A DNA stretch of 64,000 bases, from NCBI RefSeq assembly GCF_032118995.1, contig NC_092650.1, forward strand, positions 806,001 to 870,000, given 5' to 3'. The position numbers and the translations under genes were made by a program. Positions within the stretch are counted from its first letter, which is position 1; the number at the start of each line of letters is the position of its first letter. The notes under the pieces are model-generated. The model worked only from the letters and a program-made list of their open reading frames with translations. It was not told where the DNA came from and ran no database searches. Positions 10,615 to 22,849 of the stretch are shown here, piece after piece. The DNA is from Asterias amurensis. Its lineage: Eukaryota > Echinodermata > Asteroidea > Forcipulatida > Asteriidae.

Positions 10615-13169
10615 ATGATGAAAATGCCCGTGGAGCAAGTTCAAACTGAAGGTATGCTATTCTTCGTCAGTTCTGACAGTGACATTATTGTCACATTGAC
10701 TTGACTTTTTTGTGTGTTTTGTTTAGTAAATAAAGGGGAGGGGTCGGGTCATTGGTTGCCGGTGGGGGGATTTATTCATGATGGGTTTCACTACGATGTC
10801 CTCCATCCATGTTTGAAATAGTTTATGCACACTATATCTTGACCTCAGTATTTATTTGATATAAAAATAAAGCTAACTAAATCTTTTTTTTTAAAGGTCA
10901 AAATTCTACAATACAAGTTACAACCATGATTTTGTATATTTTAAAAATTAATTCAACAATCTGTTATGAAAAATGTATCATATTATATGACCCAGATAAG
11001 CGCATACAGGGAACATATTTTAACATGCTAAACACTCAGCACTGCACAGTAACAAACAGCCATGGCTATACCAGTGACTGGGGCGCTAGATTTGTTTTTT
11101 CAAAATTTTGACATTATCTGTTATTTAGCTGGATGACCTATAGTGTTAAAATTTTGAAAAAGGAATCTAGTGCGGTAGTGCCCCAGTCACCGGGTCTAGG
11201 CCATGGCTGACATACGTTTTGTAATTTTTGTATTTCTTTGCTCATATTATAGATTTGAAGGCATTTGAGCGGAGACTAACTGAATACATAGAGAAACAGC
11301 GCCCTCAATCATGGTGCTGGAGAGGTAAGAACTAAAAATACAGTGGAAATTATGCAAATTCATGTCTTGCCCTTACCTATGATTAAATCATAGTTTGCTC
11401 CACCGTATTTGTAATTTTTTTATTATGATATCCTTTACATTTTGCCTTGAAATATTGCAAATATCTAAAGACAGGATGTTGTGGTAAGCGTCTACGCTTA
11501 GTAACAAGTTGACATGTTCCTTTGTATTTTTAGTGGTCCTAATCCTAATTGCTACAATAACAGCTCTTGGCGCTTGGTGTTGGCTTCTAGACAAGGAAAC
11601 ATCACAAGTAAGATTCTGTTCTTTAATCAGTAAACCAAGTTATCTTAAATACTAACATCTTTTAGTAAACCGATGTTATCATTTCTGGAAAAGATGCCAA
11701 ATCCGAATGATTGAAAAAGTGGTAGTCAGATTTGGTATATTTTCCTTAATAAGATTTCTCTCAGAAAGTTAAAAGAAACACACAAAATAAGTCTAACTGT
11801 TGAGTGTTCATTAACAAACAACTCTTTATCTTTATTCACTACTCTCCTAAAAACAGGCCCGGTACTTCGTGGAGACATCAAAAGCAATTGCCTCCATACC
11901 CCCTGGGCATGCCTTAGTGCCCTTGAAATGCTCCAGTAGAAACTTACAACTGACCTGCTTAAAAACATTATTTAATGGCATGTAGATTTGTGAATGACTT
12001 AGTCAAAACAATGTTCTAATTCTAAATCCCCCCTTTCTCTTTAACAGGTGTCTTTTGTTCAGTCTCTCTACAATCACCCGTACTTTGCCATCAGCGGACT
12101 TTGTTTAATATTGTTATTCCTATGTGGAATACACAAACGAGTTGTTGCACCAGCTATGTATCCTTTGCTATTAAGCTTTCCAGGAATAGATTGAACGTGG
12201 TCAGTCAGATTCTGTATTAACTGAAAAATAGTATTTTAAGGATCTGTATACGTTTGGTAATGACTCTAAAAATTAATGTTAGTAAAAACTTACTAGGTTA
12301 GTATGAAGTACATGAGCTTTGGATGCTTTGAGAAAAAGATATCACTTGTTATCCAAGAAAATTTGAATCTGAGAAGCGATACTGCAGTAGCATTTCTCAG
12401 ATTGTGTATTCAAATTGCAGACTTTTCTTCCTGCATGGACAAACTGCTCTAGACTTTCAGAAATATCTCAAAAACGCTCCAACCTTCTGAAATGAATTTT
12501 TCACTAGTTAGTTTTATGGTATATACAGTATTTACAACTGTATAGGATTAAAACAAACAGTTGGTTCAATTACCAAACCTGTACAATTCCTTTAGCTGTG
12601 GCTTCTATAGGCAATCAACCAAATTGAAGATAATAGCATACCAAATGGTGAACTTAACAACTAAAGTAAAACTTAAGTTCAATCTTTTTGTTACAAAAAC
12701 TTAACTAATAAATTATCACAGTATCACAGCGAGATGTCGCTCTGTACTTGCAGATTTCAATATGTCATGCGATGATGTAAGTATGATATCATATGAAACC
12801 AATCAAAAATCATTTTAAAAACTATCTTAAATTTTATTGCAGTATGTTATGATGATTTTTAAGGATGAATACTTGATATTTTTTAAATTGTCTTCTTTAG
12901 TTTTACCCAGTTACAGGTTTTTACAGGATTGGTAAGGTTATGAGATAATGGTTAATCACAAAACACATGAACAGTCTGTAACTATTTTGCTACCTCTACC
13001 AGTCTTGTGTAACCCTTGCAACATAAAGGATTTTTACGAATGAGATTTTTTGCAAGATGCTGCTTAAACTCTGTTATACTCCGACATTCAAATAATAACA
13101 AGGGCTGGACTTTGTTTTGCTTTTGATTCACAGACAGGAAAACTTATACTTAAGCCACGATCAATGTGA
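10615..13169 (+). CDS. CNEP1R1: Nuclear envelope phosphatase regulatory subunit 1 (CNEP1R1/TMEM188)
   Basis: Six coding exons, 10615-10651, 11253-11324, 11534-11607, 12048-12157, 12722-12776 and 13134-13169, give a 127-residue protein, close to the usual length of about 125. Visible family features are [15 protein letters not shown] near the N-terminus, two hydrophobic membrane segments at about residues 38-56 and 70-89, the conserved [10 protein letters not shown] segment after the second, and the end [14 protein letters not shown] followed by TGKLILKPR. Known role: it binds the phosphatase CTDNEP1 in the nuclear envelope/ER, which activates lipin and so controls phosphatidate-derived lipid synthesis and nuclear membrane growth. 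Start: ATGs at 10615, 10618 and 10624 are in frame; the first is taken. Intron 4 has a U12-type donor. A polyadenylation signal AATAAA sits at 13778-13783. The gene is head-to-head with the NCOA5 gene and tail-to-tail with MED10. Confidence 0.95.
11058..11209. mobile_element. Family D inverted-repeat MITE
   Basis: AGCCATGGC and CAGTGACTGGGGCGCTAGA at the left are mirrored by complementary sequence at the right. It matches the element at 17008-17116 at both ends. It lies in CNEP1R1 intron 1. Confidence 0.75.
11855..11952. mobile_element. Family G element fragment
   Basis: Shares TGCCCTTGAAATGCT.CAGTAGAAA and the AGGCC-type end with copies at 38289-38441 and 54834-54992. It lies in CNEP1R1 intron 3. 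Confidence 0.55.
12158..12721 (+). other. U12-type (minor spliceosome) intron in CNEP1R1
   Basis: The donor at 12158-12166 reads GTATCCTTT, an exact match to the U12 GT-AG donor consensus. A branch-site-like CTTAACT at 12700-12706 puts the branch adenosine about 17 bases before the AG at 12720-12721, inside the short window typical of U12 introns, and no long pyrimidine tract precedes the acceptor. Frame across the junction is confirmed by the conserved protein sequence. A family B repeat fills much of the intron. Confidence 0.85.
12215..12560. mobile_element. Family B dispersed element
   Basis: Contains GAATCTGAGAAGCG, a CTTCCTGC.TGGACA block and AATATCTCAAAAACG, shared with copies near 48765, 58225 and 62985. 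It lies in the U12 intron of CNEP1R1. Confidence 0.65.
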
Positions 13170-14822
13170 CATCGACTACGTCTGGTCTCACTAATGGAGG
13201 ATTGTTAATGAAATAAGATTCAGAGAATCATCACCCCGTTTCATACATAAAGTTGAGTGCCAACTAGAGGAATTGCTTCCAGCTAGCATCTGACACATAT
13301 GGATGACGAAGACAGGCCTGGAAGGAGGAAGGCCATAATCTTTCAAAGAATGCTCTCGTTTGCATATAATATTACAAGGTCTTTAAAAGGGAAACCAGAC
13401 CTAGGCCAACACCAGGGCAATTAAGATTATGATGGATTCTGTGCCCTTGAAATTCCAGGCTTGTAAGAGAGAGTCTTAAAAACTATGAAATGAACCAAGG
13501 CAACAAAAATTAGCACGGTACACTTTGTTTGATGATAAAGACTTATTTATTGTTTGACACAATTTAAAAAAACCTTTTAGGTTCAAAGCGCAACAAAAAG
13601 CAGGTACAGAAAGAGTTAGTCAAACCTAGTTCGAGGAATTAGGTTTTCTCCCTAAACCTCTTTCCACCCTTTTATATAATGTTCAAGTGAACATATTTGT
13701 TTTCAGTGGATCTTGTCATTCTGTATCATGTGATGATTACATTTTAACTCAATTAATTTGTATAGATGATAAAATGAAATAAATGATGAATTTATTATAC
13801 ATTATGGGTAAACAAGACCAATATTATTTATGTTTGTGTTCATTTGGGGTATTGGCCAACAGTAATGACAATTGAACTGATTTTGTAATCATAAATATGG
13901 GAGCAAGTCCAGGATTCCAGCATACCATGGCTGATTATCGGATGTGGCCTTTACACAGCCAAGGTTTCGGACTATTTACAAAAAAACAAAAACTAAAAAT
14001 CCTGGTGTATTTTATGGAGAAGTTTGTTGTCTTTACTTCATTTAGTCAGAAATTTATTGTGGCAACGGTGTTCTCAACAAAACAAATTATTCTGGAAGTT
14101 CCGAAAAGTTTTGAAAAACAATACCAGCGCAGAGGCGAGGTAACATTTTTTTTAATAGATATCCACGGAAGCGGTCAACAGCTCTGTGGCATTGAGGAAA
14201 AAGTTCATGTCACACGAGGCAATGTACAGTATTGTACAGGCAACTAGTTCCAGACAATCTCCAAGAAGAGAATCCATTCACATTTGAATATTCACAGATT
14301 TATCTTGAGGATTGTAAGACATTGTTTGAAAATTTACTTGTGTGCTACCAACGTGCACTCGCAGCCAGCACTGCAGTTTGTTGCCTCAACTTTGCCTGTA
14401 AAAGTTGCCTCATGTGACAAAGCCCTTTTACTGCTATGCTCCACAACCTCAGGCCATTGCTCTGTGTCACGCCAAACTGTATTTAACTTGGGTTGTTAAG
14501 CTCCACTCACGGATAGATGGATGGCGGACTTCAGTTCTGCATGCCATTTCTAAACAACGATTTGGATCAGGATCTCTTCCAGAGTAATCAGCTTCTTTGT
14601 TCTGGCCAAGAGCTGACAGTCCCTCTTATCCATGATAAACCAATACCCCAAAAGGTGTGTATGATTGTCTCCATGCAAAGAATGGGTGGTTTACCGACTG
14701 CAGTGAACAGGTACACTGGACATTGTCTAGTACCAAATCACCAAAACTCATGGCAAACCATGATTTTCTTTATGGTGAAGTGGGGATAGTTTGGGTTCGA
14801 AAGGATGAAGCTCTTCTGGATC
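13170..14822. other. Convergent 3' region, CNEP1R1 / MED10
   Basis: Contains both 3' UTRs. A family G-like copy lies at about 13313-13468. A minus-strand AATAAA at 14053-14058 is a candidate MED10 signal. A 116-codon plus-strand frame at 13897-14247 and its overlapping neighbours show no domain or conserved motif. Confidence 0.5.
13778..13783 (+). terminator. Candidate polyadenylation signal for CNEP1R1
   Basis: Canonical AATAAA, 609 bases past the CNEP1R1 stop codon, in AT-rich DNA. It is a plausible 3' end signal, but no transcript evidence is available. Confidence 0.4.
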
Positions 14823-16870
14823 TCAAGTGTCGCCTCGTTGAGCTTTGTACTGCTCCATCTCTTCTGGGAACATCTTGTTCAACTCTGTTATCAAACTCTT
14901 CTTGAATTTCTATAAGAAATGTTACACCAATAAAAATTTAACTCATTTTAAAATCTTCTTCAATTTCTGTAACAAAAGAAGGACCAGAGAACAAATCAAC
15001 TCATTTTAAAAGTGCAACTACAATCTAAAAACAGACCCAATGGAGAAAAGACAAGGAAGGAATTTTCACTTTTAGATGTGGGAGGAAAACCCCAGAGCGT
15101 TATTCAAGGGAAAACCCACGTAGGACTGAAAAACCCAAGCCATGTTGGGCCCTCGGCAGGATTCAAACCTGTGTCCAGAGGTGGAAGGCGACGAAAGAAA
15201 CCACTGCGCCAACCTAACCACCTTCCTGAAGCACAACAACAGGATTCCACAAGATATAAATTTCATATTTGAAGTCAAGAATAATGGGCGAGTATCAAAG
15301 AAAGAAAACATTTTATCAAAATAAAAAATAAAATAAAAAATAACTAAAAAACGCCTTCTTAGCTGTCCAGGGTTTCAACTCATTTTGGAATATTTCTTTA
15401 CAAAAGGGCACAACATTCTACAGGCATAGAACTTTTCATACAGATACTGTAACTGAAGTGTAATCAATTGCAGTTTTTTTCCATAGTAAGTGGCACCTTT
15501 ATGAGGAAGTTCAATGTCTACTGGAACATATCAAGGTGCATCGAAGCAACATTTGGGGGCATAGTGGTCATTACATCTGTTGCCTCCATGAAGTATAAGG
15601 CCTATTTATGGTTCATACTTACCGAGAATGTTTCAATTTTGCCCTTGACTTGTTCATTTTTGATGACAGCTTTCTCCATACAGTCTTTCGTGTACAGCTG
15701 AGGATTCCGACCCTGGTCTATGTAGCTGAAAACAAATTACAAAATAAAGTTTCTACAACTTAAAGGGTTTGGATACTTTTTTGTTTGACACAAAACACAA
15801 ACGTCCACAGATGTACATTAAATTAATTTTCATCTCAGTGTTGAAAAAAAGAATGAATGACTTACTCAAACACCTCCAGAGGGACTTGAACCTCTTGTAC
15901 CTGTGCCTTTGTCTTTTCAATTTCCAAAAGGCCCGTAACGAGGGTGTGTCTGCAGAAAATGAATAATGCCATTAGTAATAAGAGAAGTGACAGTTAAAAC
16001 AATAACATAAAACAAGAGAACTACAAAGCTCACTCTTAGTACTACACTAACCCAGCATACATTGTCTATTGACAACTGCTAACACCACTTCTCAACTTGC
16101 CATTTGGAAACCCTGTGCAACCTACTTGTATTAATGGTTATACAACTTGTGATCTGACAACACCTCTGTATATTTACCTAGCCCTAATCCAACCCGCTAA
16201 ATTTTTTACAAGGGCAGATTTGAAAATAGAAAACCAAACTACCTACACAGTATAACATTTGAACAGTTTTAATTTGAAGAAGAAGAATTTGAAGTTTTTC
16301 CTCGTATTGTGTTCTGGGAAAGTTTTATTCTCAACTTAAACAGATTTGACTTTTTGTTAACAGAGTGAACATTTGAACAAAACACAATATTGTCAGACTT
16401 GTCCAGTCATAAGTTTACGATGTAAAATCACCGGTTTTAGTCCTGCAGTCCAGTGCAGTTTTCAAGCCAAATACTTTCAACAGCCAACACTTTGGTGCTA
16501 CCTAAACTGCTCAGAGTTGAGTCATATACCCCTTGCATAAACACAAAAACAATACAGGCACCATGAGGTCACGCGCACGTTTGTATGCACAAAGAAAAGA
16601 TATCGCCAATAATTTGCCTCCTTTTGCCCAAGTAAGGGCACTTTTTGGGCCTCGGGAGGGTGCATTTTGAGAGTGTGACGTGATATGCAAGGGGAACTTA
16701 TAAAAAAGCCCAAAAGAAATACTTTGATGACTGATGTACTCTTACAATTTCTGATTGAGTGTTATTTGTCCCTGAGGTTGAAAGTCACTGACGATGATTC
16801 CCAACTGTCGAGTATTCTCAATGAAACGTTCAAGACTCTCAACTAGTGGATCAAACTTCTCAGATGCCAT
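14823..16870 (-). CDS. MED10: Mediator complex subunit 10
   Basis: Four coding exons on the minus strand, 16746-16870, 15866-15949, 15623-15725 and 14823-14909, join in frame to 132 residues (human protein about 135). The start MASEKFDPLVESLERFIENTR, the block RQLGIIVSDFQP, the segment VPLEVFEYIDQGRNPQLYTKDC without its intron-split codon (D replaces the expected E), and the end LITELNKMFPEEMEQY are diagnostic of MED10. It is a small helical subunit of the Mediator middle module, which links transcription factors to RNA polymerase II in the nucleus. ATG at 16868-16870 is chosen because the family begins here. An AG just upstream (around 16890) could mark a 5' UTR intron. Tail-to-tail with CNEP1R1, with 1.65 kb between stops. 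Confidence 0.95.
15055..15235 (-). mobile_element. tRNA-derived SINE, family S1
   Basis: On the minus strand, a box A-like TTGGCGCAGTGGTTT and box B-like GGTTTGAATCC are followed by a body containing GGGTTTTTCAGTC and GGGGTTTTCCTCCCA. The same body occurs on the plus strand at 50940-51160. It lies in MED10 intron 3. Confidence 0.75.
15950..16745. other. MED10 intron 1
   Basis: Non-coding, AT-rich, with no repeat family identified. Confidence 0.6.
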
Positions 16871-17007
16871 GTTGATTATTACAAGGATCCCTGTTGATAA
16901 CAAAGTATACCAAAAATTACAAATTTGACAGCAAGAGCTCAGGAACTGAAATATCTAAATTGTTTCCTTTCAAACACTCTTTCTTGATGTAAATGTTTAA
17001 ACTTGCA

Positions 17008-17116
17008 CTAGACCCAGTAACTGGGGCGCTGTACTCTTTTTCTATTTGTCATTATCAGTCAAAGTATGACAATTTTTGGGGGAAAAAGGAGTACAGCCCC
17101 CAGTTACTGTGTCTAA
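17008..17116. mobile_element. Family D inverted-repeat MITE
   Basis: CTAGACCCAGTAACTGGGGC is mirrored at the right end as GCCCCCAGTTACTGTGTCTA; 109 bases, just upstream of MED10. Second copy of the element in CNEP1R1 intron 1. Confidence 0.85.
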
Positions 17117-17580
17117 CATACTTGCACTAATAATAAACATTACCCCGTTACTACTTTAGTCTTTATTATATAAACAATGAATACGGCTCCCACGTACGTT
17201 CACTTCAGTTCAGACGTATTTAAATGGAATTTGAAGGTAGTCTTCTTTCTTGTTCATCACTTTAAAAACATCACACCTGGTCTGGACAATTTAATCATTT
17301 GTAAGCCCTATTTTTTTTTCACAATAAATCCATAAATGTAACGATTAAGATGAAGAATATATGCGATATTTATAAATAAAAGATGGACAACTTTCTGTAT
17401 TCTGACACTTTTTCACTAACGAGCGTATAAAAAAAAAGGTATGGGGTTCAAATAGCGCATACCTTTTTTTGACAAACCTCATCTGCTCATGGTTCTAGAA
17501 GTATACAAAAAAGGCCAATATAATATCTAATTTTATAGTAAAATTACACAGGCCTAGCATATTATTTTAATCCTATTTCG

Positions 17581-17728
17581 GGAAAAGTTTCCGTATGTAC
17601 GGCGCCACCACTTTTTAATTCGATATGAAATAATGAAGATCCGAAAGTATCTAATTTACCTCAATAATGAGATATCCCTTTTCGTAAAAATAAGTGAAAA
17701 AGTGGTGGCGCCGTACGGAAAGTTATCC
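17581..17728. mobile_element. Family C inverted-repeat MITE
   Basis: Left end AAGTTTCCGTATGTACGGCG followed by CCACCACTTTTT; right end AAAAAGTGGTGG followed by CGCCGTACGGAAAGTTATCC. About 148 bases, fully palindromic at its ends, with no coding capacity. Confidence 0.85.
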
Positions 17729-18367
17729 ATATAGATTTCCTACCAAGTACGTAGTACACTGACAACAGTTTTGGTTTACTAACACTACGTACTACTGACT
17801 ACTTACTAGATCTACACAGAAACTTCCCCCTTTAGTTTATAAATAAAATATTATTAGGCTTTCCTTTACTTTAATGTTTTACTTTTATTTTAGACTCGTA
17901 ATCGTAGTCGTATATAGATGGTGGGCAAACAAAAAGAGAGAGAGCCACGTACAACAACCCAAACAAGGTCAGGTTACAGTAGGCTTAAAGGGTACCGGGC
18001 TTAAACTTGCCTTTTTTAACTTAATCAAATACTAAATATTTTCACGAAAAGGGTGCAATGAATATCGCATGAGATTTTCCGTTATTAACCCACAACCACC
18101 AACAAAAATACTATACTATGCTTTCGTTACTTGTACGTATCCATATTAACGGAACAATTCAGTCAAAAGGTAGATTAAGATGTCTCTTAAACTTACCAAT
18201 CTCTGTAAATATTACATGCCTTCGAAAAATCACCTTTTAACAACCTTTTCCCGAAGCAACGAAGTGAATATTGTTCGCAGTCTTAACCTCAGACGGCGAT
18301 GGTACACGATGCTGCTCGTTAATTCACTAACCAGCATGACCACGACGCCGGATACCAGCGATTCCAG

Positions 18368-18382
18368 CCCCCCCCCCCCCCC
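18368..18382 (+). repeat. Poly-C run
   Basis: Fifteen C residues followed by an A run; a simple repeat. Confidence 0.9.
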
Positions 18383-18803
18383 TAAAAAAAACCAAAACAA
18401 TACAAAACAATAATTCTTGTAAAATTTTACGCTTGACTAATAGTACCGACAGGAAACTCAAAATGGGGAATTTAACACAGTAACACCATAATAAAAGGCA
18501 TGGCCAGAACTTTTTCAGGTTGGAGCTGGGAAAACCATGTTCCTATTTTATCAAGCATACAATGGAAGCTTCGTGATCGAACGAGTTCCATTTCCCCACA
18601 ATAAGAGCAAACCATCACCTTTGGTTCTTTTTTGGATTTCTGATATTTCGACTATAACTTTTAATGGAAGGTAAATTAAAATTAGATTGTGATGGAAAAA
18701 AATAATAAAAGTTGAGCAACTCAAAGAAATGAGTTATGTATAATGGTTGGCAATCTCTTGTTCCAAAGAATTGGTCATTTAAAAAGAAAAGATTGACTTT
18801 TAT

Positions 18804-18851
<48 letters not shown>
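18804..18851 (+). repeat. AAAT microsatellite
   Basis: About eleven uninterrupted AAAT units, continuing as an imperfect AT-rich stretch to about 18900. Confidence 0.95.
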
Positions 18852-19388
18852 AGAAGTAAATATATAAACAAACAATTAATTTATTTAAATTTCTGCATTA
18901 TTTCCTGTTACTCAAATTTGTTATATAACAGTATTTTTTTGAGACTCTTATTAGTTTGTTTTATTTGATGTGTTGTTGGGTTACCTATATTAACAAAAAT
19001 TGTAAATAAACAAATTAATAAATGAAGAAAGGACATTTAAAAGGACATTTAATTTGTGTTTTGTATGTAATGTGAAACAATAGGTTTAGATTTGTCTTGA
19101 AATAGTTATAATACTTTTGTTTTTTGGGAGTGACTTCTGAAGTAAAATAGTCTATTCCTTGTGTATAAACCATCATATAGCTAGATCAGTAACAAAACAC
19201 AATATTTAAACAACTCACATAGTTATTCTGACTTTATTTTGATAGGATTTTGTAATTCAAAAAGTTGGCTGTCAAAAAGTAACTAAGAAATTGGTTCTGT
19301 CAAGAGCCAATGGTGGCTCAATCACCAGGCCAGTGCTTAATGGAAATCCGATTTCATTGGAAATATAAACTGTGAAAAATACCCGTGT

Positions 19389-19499
19389 CTGAATTAGTGG
19401 CTTTACAGCTATGGCTATGGCTAGATTTCTCCATCATCATACATGAAAGTATAGGACATCTTTATAGTAACAGTCGTAGCCGTACAGCCACCAATTCAG
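19389..19499. mobile_element. Short inverted-repeat element, family H
   Basis: CTGAATTAGTGGCTTTACAG at the left and its imperfect complement CTGTACGGCT-type sequence at the right (CGTACAGCCACCAATTCAG) bound 111 bases. Related to the element at 5008-5126. Confidence 0.7.
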
Positions 19500-19539
19500 A
19501 TTTTGTCTATTTCTATTCCCTAGGACAGGCTGCCAGTCC

Positions 19540-19715
19540 AATGCAGTTTGCAGGTTTACTCCATTTGCACTCCTGGGTGGAGAGAAGCAATTATGATAAA
19601 CTGCCTTGCTTAAGAACACATGGGTCATGACTGACTAGACCATAGGATTCAAACCCACATTTTGTGCAGGAAAGAGTTAGAGCCAACCGACCAAGAATGC
19701 TCGGCCATGACACCC
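19540..19715 (-). mobile_element. tRNA-derived SINE fragment, family S2
   Basis: The minus strand reads GTCATGGCCGAGCATTCTTGG, then GTGGGTTTGAATCC, then the GTGTTCTTAAGCAAGGCA body found in other S2 copies. Confidence 0.65.
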
Positions 19716-21419
19716 CAAGGCTGGTATAGGATGCGGTTGTTCAACAAAAGTCTGACGTAACAAAACTTTGCCACCAATGCAAACTTTTTCCTGAAAACCA
19801 AATTTCCCTCAAAGTCAAGTCCATTAAAGCCCAAATGAGTGACCAATCAGAGCAGTCAAGTGGTTCAAAGTGTGCCTCAAAGAGTGCCTCAATAATGATC
19901 CAGGCCCAATTTCATGGCTCTAGCCTACTAAACTTAAGCGAAAATCAGCGCATTCGGATGCAGGGAATGCTTACCCGGTACACCAAGCGTATTTGCAGAA
20001 ATTCAGCGCCCTGCAAGTGGAGAATGGTGATCGTAAGCACAGAAGCAGCGGTAAGCAGAGCCATGAAAGTTGGGCTTTGGCTATTTAGTGTATACAAGTA
20101 TCCTTAACAATGTTTTTATTTTTGCAAAACAGTACAAATTACTAAAACGCACTATAATTTGTGAAAACAAAAGATCACACATGAAAGGGAACTTTCTAAT
20201 TTCCAAGCGTGCTTAAAAGATGAACAAAGAAAACAATTGCACAAAAAAGGTTAAAATGAATAAAATCTGAATGAAAAGTTTTGAAGATACAAATATCAAG
20301 ATGGTCATTAGTACAATATTCTATTTTTGAAATTTGTCTCACTGCAGATGGAGCTGAAGTAGTTTAAACTTTTGTAAACAAAAAGAAGTCACTTTCACTT
20401 GTTCTTACAAGGACACTTTTGTCGACTAGAGATCGATATTGCCTGGTGCCCAACACATGTTGTGGAGCACGAGTACCAGTTAATATCAGCAGCTAGTCAT
20501 TGAATGTGCGAACTTGGCCATGTCTAGTGGTTAACTAAAAGTAAGAACTTTTTAAACTTTTGGATAAAAGGAAAATTCCAGCAGTTTTTCAAAATTATAA
20601 ATGTTATGTTATATTTTAGGAAATACAAATAGGATCCTGTTTAAAAACTTGTACAGCATTTTAAAAAGACAAAAATACGGACTATGAATATTTCACTCTA
20701 CATAGACTCTCCCTTTAAATTACAGGCTTCACAAAGGTTATGTGTTAAAACATAGTTCTAAAACTTTTTTAAAAAGCAATTAACAACATGAAAAATATAG
20801 GCATGGTTTGGTAAATAAATAGGCTCTCATTCGTTAACTTTACATGAAGTTTGATTAGTAATAATAATAGAGTAATCAGTTAAAATTGTTATCAAATGTA
20901 CAGAAGATGCTCTACAATTAATTGTTTGTTTTCATTATAAAAGTTATTTCAGCTGCATTTTTAAAATTTAATTACAATAAAAATCACATAATTATTCGGA
21001 AGAAATCAATTTAGATTTTGTAAATTTTGTTCTTTAGAGTAGTGTAGTAAGTTGAAAAGATCAGAGTGATATGAAGACAGTTGGAAGGAATTGTTTCAAA
21101 AATTAGATAATATAAATGATGAAGAAGACATATTTCATGAACTCAAAGGTAACCATGTGGATGATATCATGAGACATTCTACATTTCATGTACGAATAGA
21201 AGTAAAACAAACACCATATATTAGAAGTAAGCTTTTTGTACAAAACACAAACTCTTATAATGTATTACTTTAAAAAGTATTATCAAGGGCAATGACAACC
21301 TGACAAATGTTTAGTTTGTTTTGAAACTCAGTCGAGTTGTGAGCAACTTTTGCAAGACATGAAGTGATTATTTGCTTTTCTAACTGTACGTTGATGTTTG
21401 AAAAGAACTGCATACTCAG

Positions 21420-21700
21420 TACTGTGCCCTAGAGAGCCATAGAGAAGAACAGATATTCCACAAGCATATTCGGGTGGGATTTGAACCCACAACTCCTTTA
21501 TTCTAGTGTCTTAATACTTGACCAGCGATTCAAATCCCATACATCAGCATCGGGTTCCATACCTTGGCTGATTTAGATTGGCTGGGGTTTGAATCCTACC
21601 CAAGTAGTATGCCTATGAATTTGTTTTACAAAAAGACTCTGGAAAGCACTGAATGTACTATGCTCAGCACACATCAGTGTATATAGGGTAAAAAAATATA
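21420..21700. mobile_element. Two tRNA-like SINE fragments, family S4
   Basis: GGGATTTGAACCCACAACTC (minus sense) at about 21477 and GGTTTGAATCCTACCCAAGT (plus sense) at about 21595 are box B-type motifs, each followed by the TATGCCT.. tail of family S4. Confidence 0.55.
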
Positions 21701-22002
21701 TATAAAAAATAGTATATTATTTATCACCACTGCAGTATGAAGTTGTGTTTCTTTCTTAAAGCGTTGTTTCTAACTCAACAAAATATTGATAAATCAAAAT
21801 AATCAAATAGTGATATAAATTATGTTGGCATGGTAAGACTAAACTAGTGAAAAAAGGAAACACTTAACGCTCAACTCTTTAGATACCATAGCGATCACAA
21901 ATGGCTTGCACCAAAATGCCCATAGCTGCCGCAAACGGCCGCAAAATTTGACCTACTCTCAAAGCAGAGGGTCAAAGAAAAAGAAAACTTTAGAACTAAA
22001 GG

Positions 22003-22215
22003 CACACAACTTCGTGTGACAAGGGTGTTTTTTCCTTTCATTTCCTTTCATTTTTATGCATATGTTGAGATACACCAAGTGAGAAGACTACGTCACTTCA
22101 GAGGGAGCCTTTTCTCACGTTTTATACTATCAACCTCTCCCCATAACTCGTTACCAAGTAAGGTTTTATGCTGACAATTATTAAGAGTAATTACCAATAG
22201 AGTCCACTGCCTTTA
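22003..22215. mobile_element. Family A MITE, rearranged copy
   Basis: Contains family A blocks GTGTGACAAGGGTGTTTTTT, ATGCATATGTTGAGATACAC and the end AATTACCAATAG.GTCCACTG, with part of the middle missing compared with the full copy at 49034-49418. Confidence 0.75.
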
Positions 22216-22525
22216 ACACATGAGGCGTAGGGGAAACACAAATAACATTGTTTATCCTGCTGCAAATTTAAAATATAAAAGACAAATGGATCAAAAATTT
22301 ACCTTAGAATTAAAAAAAGAAAGTCCACAATTTTGTTCTTAAATGTAACAAAGCTTGCCATAACCTCAATGGGCTCACCTTACTTTGAATACAAAAAAGT
22401 AAAAATAAAATAAAAATAAAATTGGAAGTAAAAAAACCACACAGCATTTATAACTGATCAGGGTTAGACTGGAAGTGCTGCTTTCAATGATGGATGGATT
22501 AGCCATGTGAATTATGAACACAACA

Positions 22526-22676
22526 GTAAATGGGAGACTTTGGATCGCTAGGTGGCAGCAGACTTAACAGGCAAATGTCCATTGTTTATGTAGTTCTGGG
22601 CACGCTCACATTACCGAGAACAATAGATTTTACCTGGTAAGTCTGCTGCCACCAAGCGTCCTGAAAGTCCCCTATT
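22526..22676. mobile_element. Family E inverted-repeat MITE
   Basis: GGTGGCAGCAGACTTAACAGG at the left is mirrored by CCTGGTAAGTCTGCTGCCACC at the right (arms of about 20 bases at the core, extended imperfectly outward). Confidence 0.8.
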
Positions 22677-22849
22677 GTATGAAAGTTAAGCTGGACTTTT
22701 CGCCTGTGAAGACATAAAGATACATCGGTTGCTCTGTAACAGTTGAGAACTATCATTTGAGCATTACTTCATCAGAATAGCACAACAAGACTAAAACTCA
22801 TTTTTGTGGGGAAAGGCTGCATCTTGCACTGTTGAAAAAAAAGATTTCT

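Noticed and set aside
13897-14905. Series of plus-strand frames (up to 116 codons) between CNEP1R1 and MED10
   Set aside because: No conserved motif, no splice logic linking them; they fall in presumed 3' UTRs and antisense to MED10 exon 4.
18180-18413. 77-codon frame ending in a Pro run upstream of MED10
   Set aside because: The Pro run is a poly-C tract followed by poly-A; there is no homology and no support for an exon.
19835-20107. 90-codon plus-strand frame
   Set aside because: The composition and TTTCATGGCTCTAG.. context look like dispersed repeat DNA; no protein family features.
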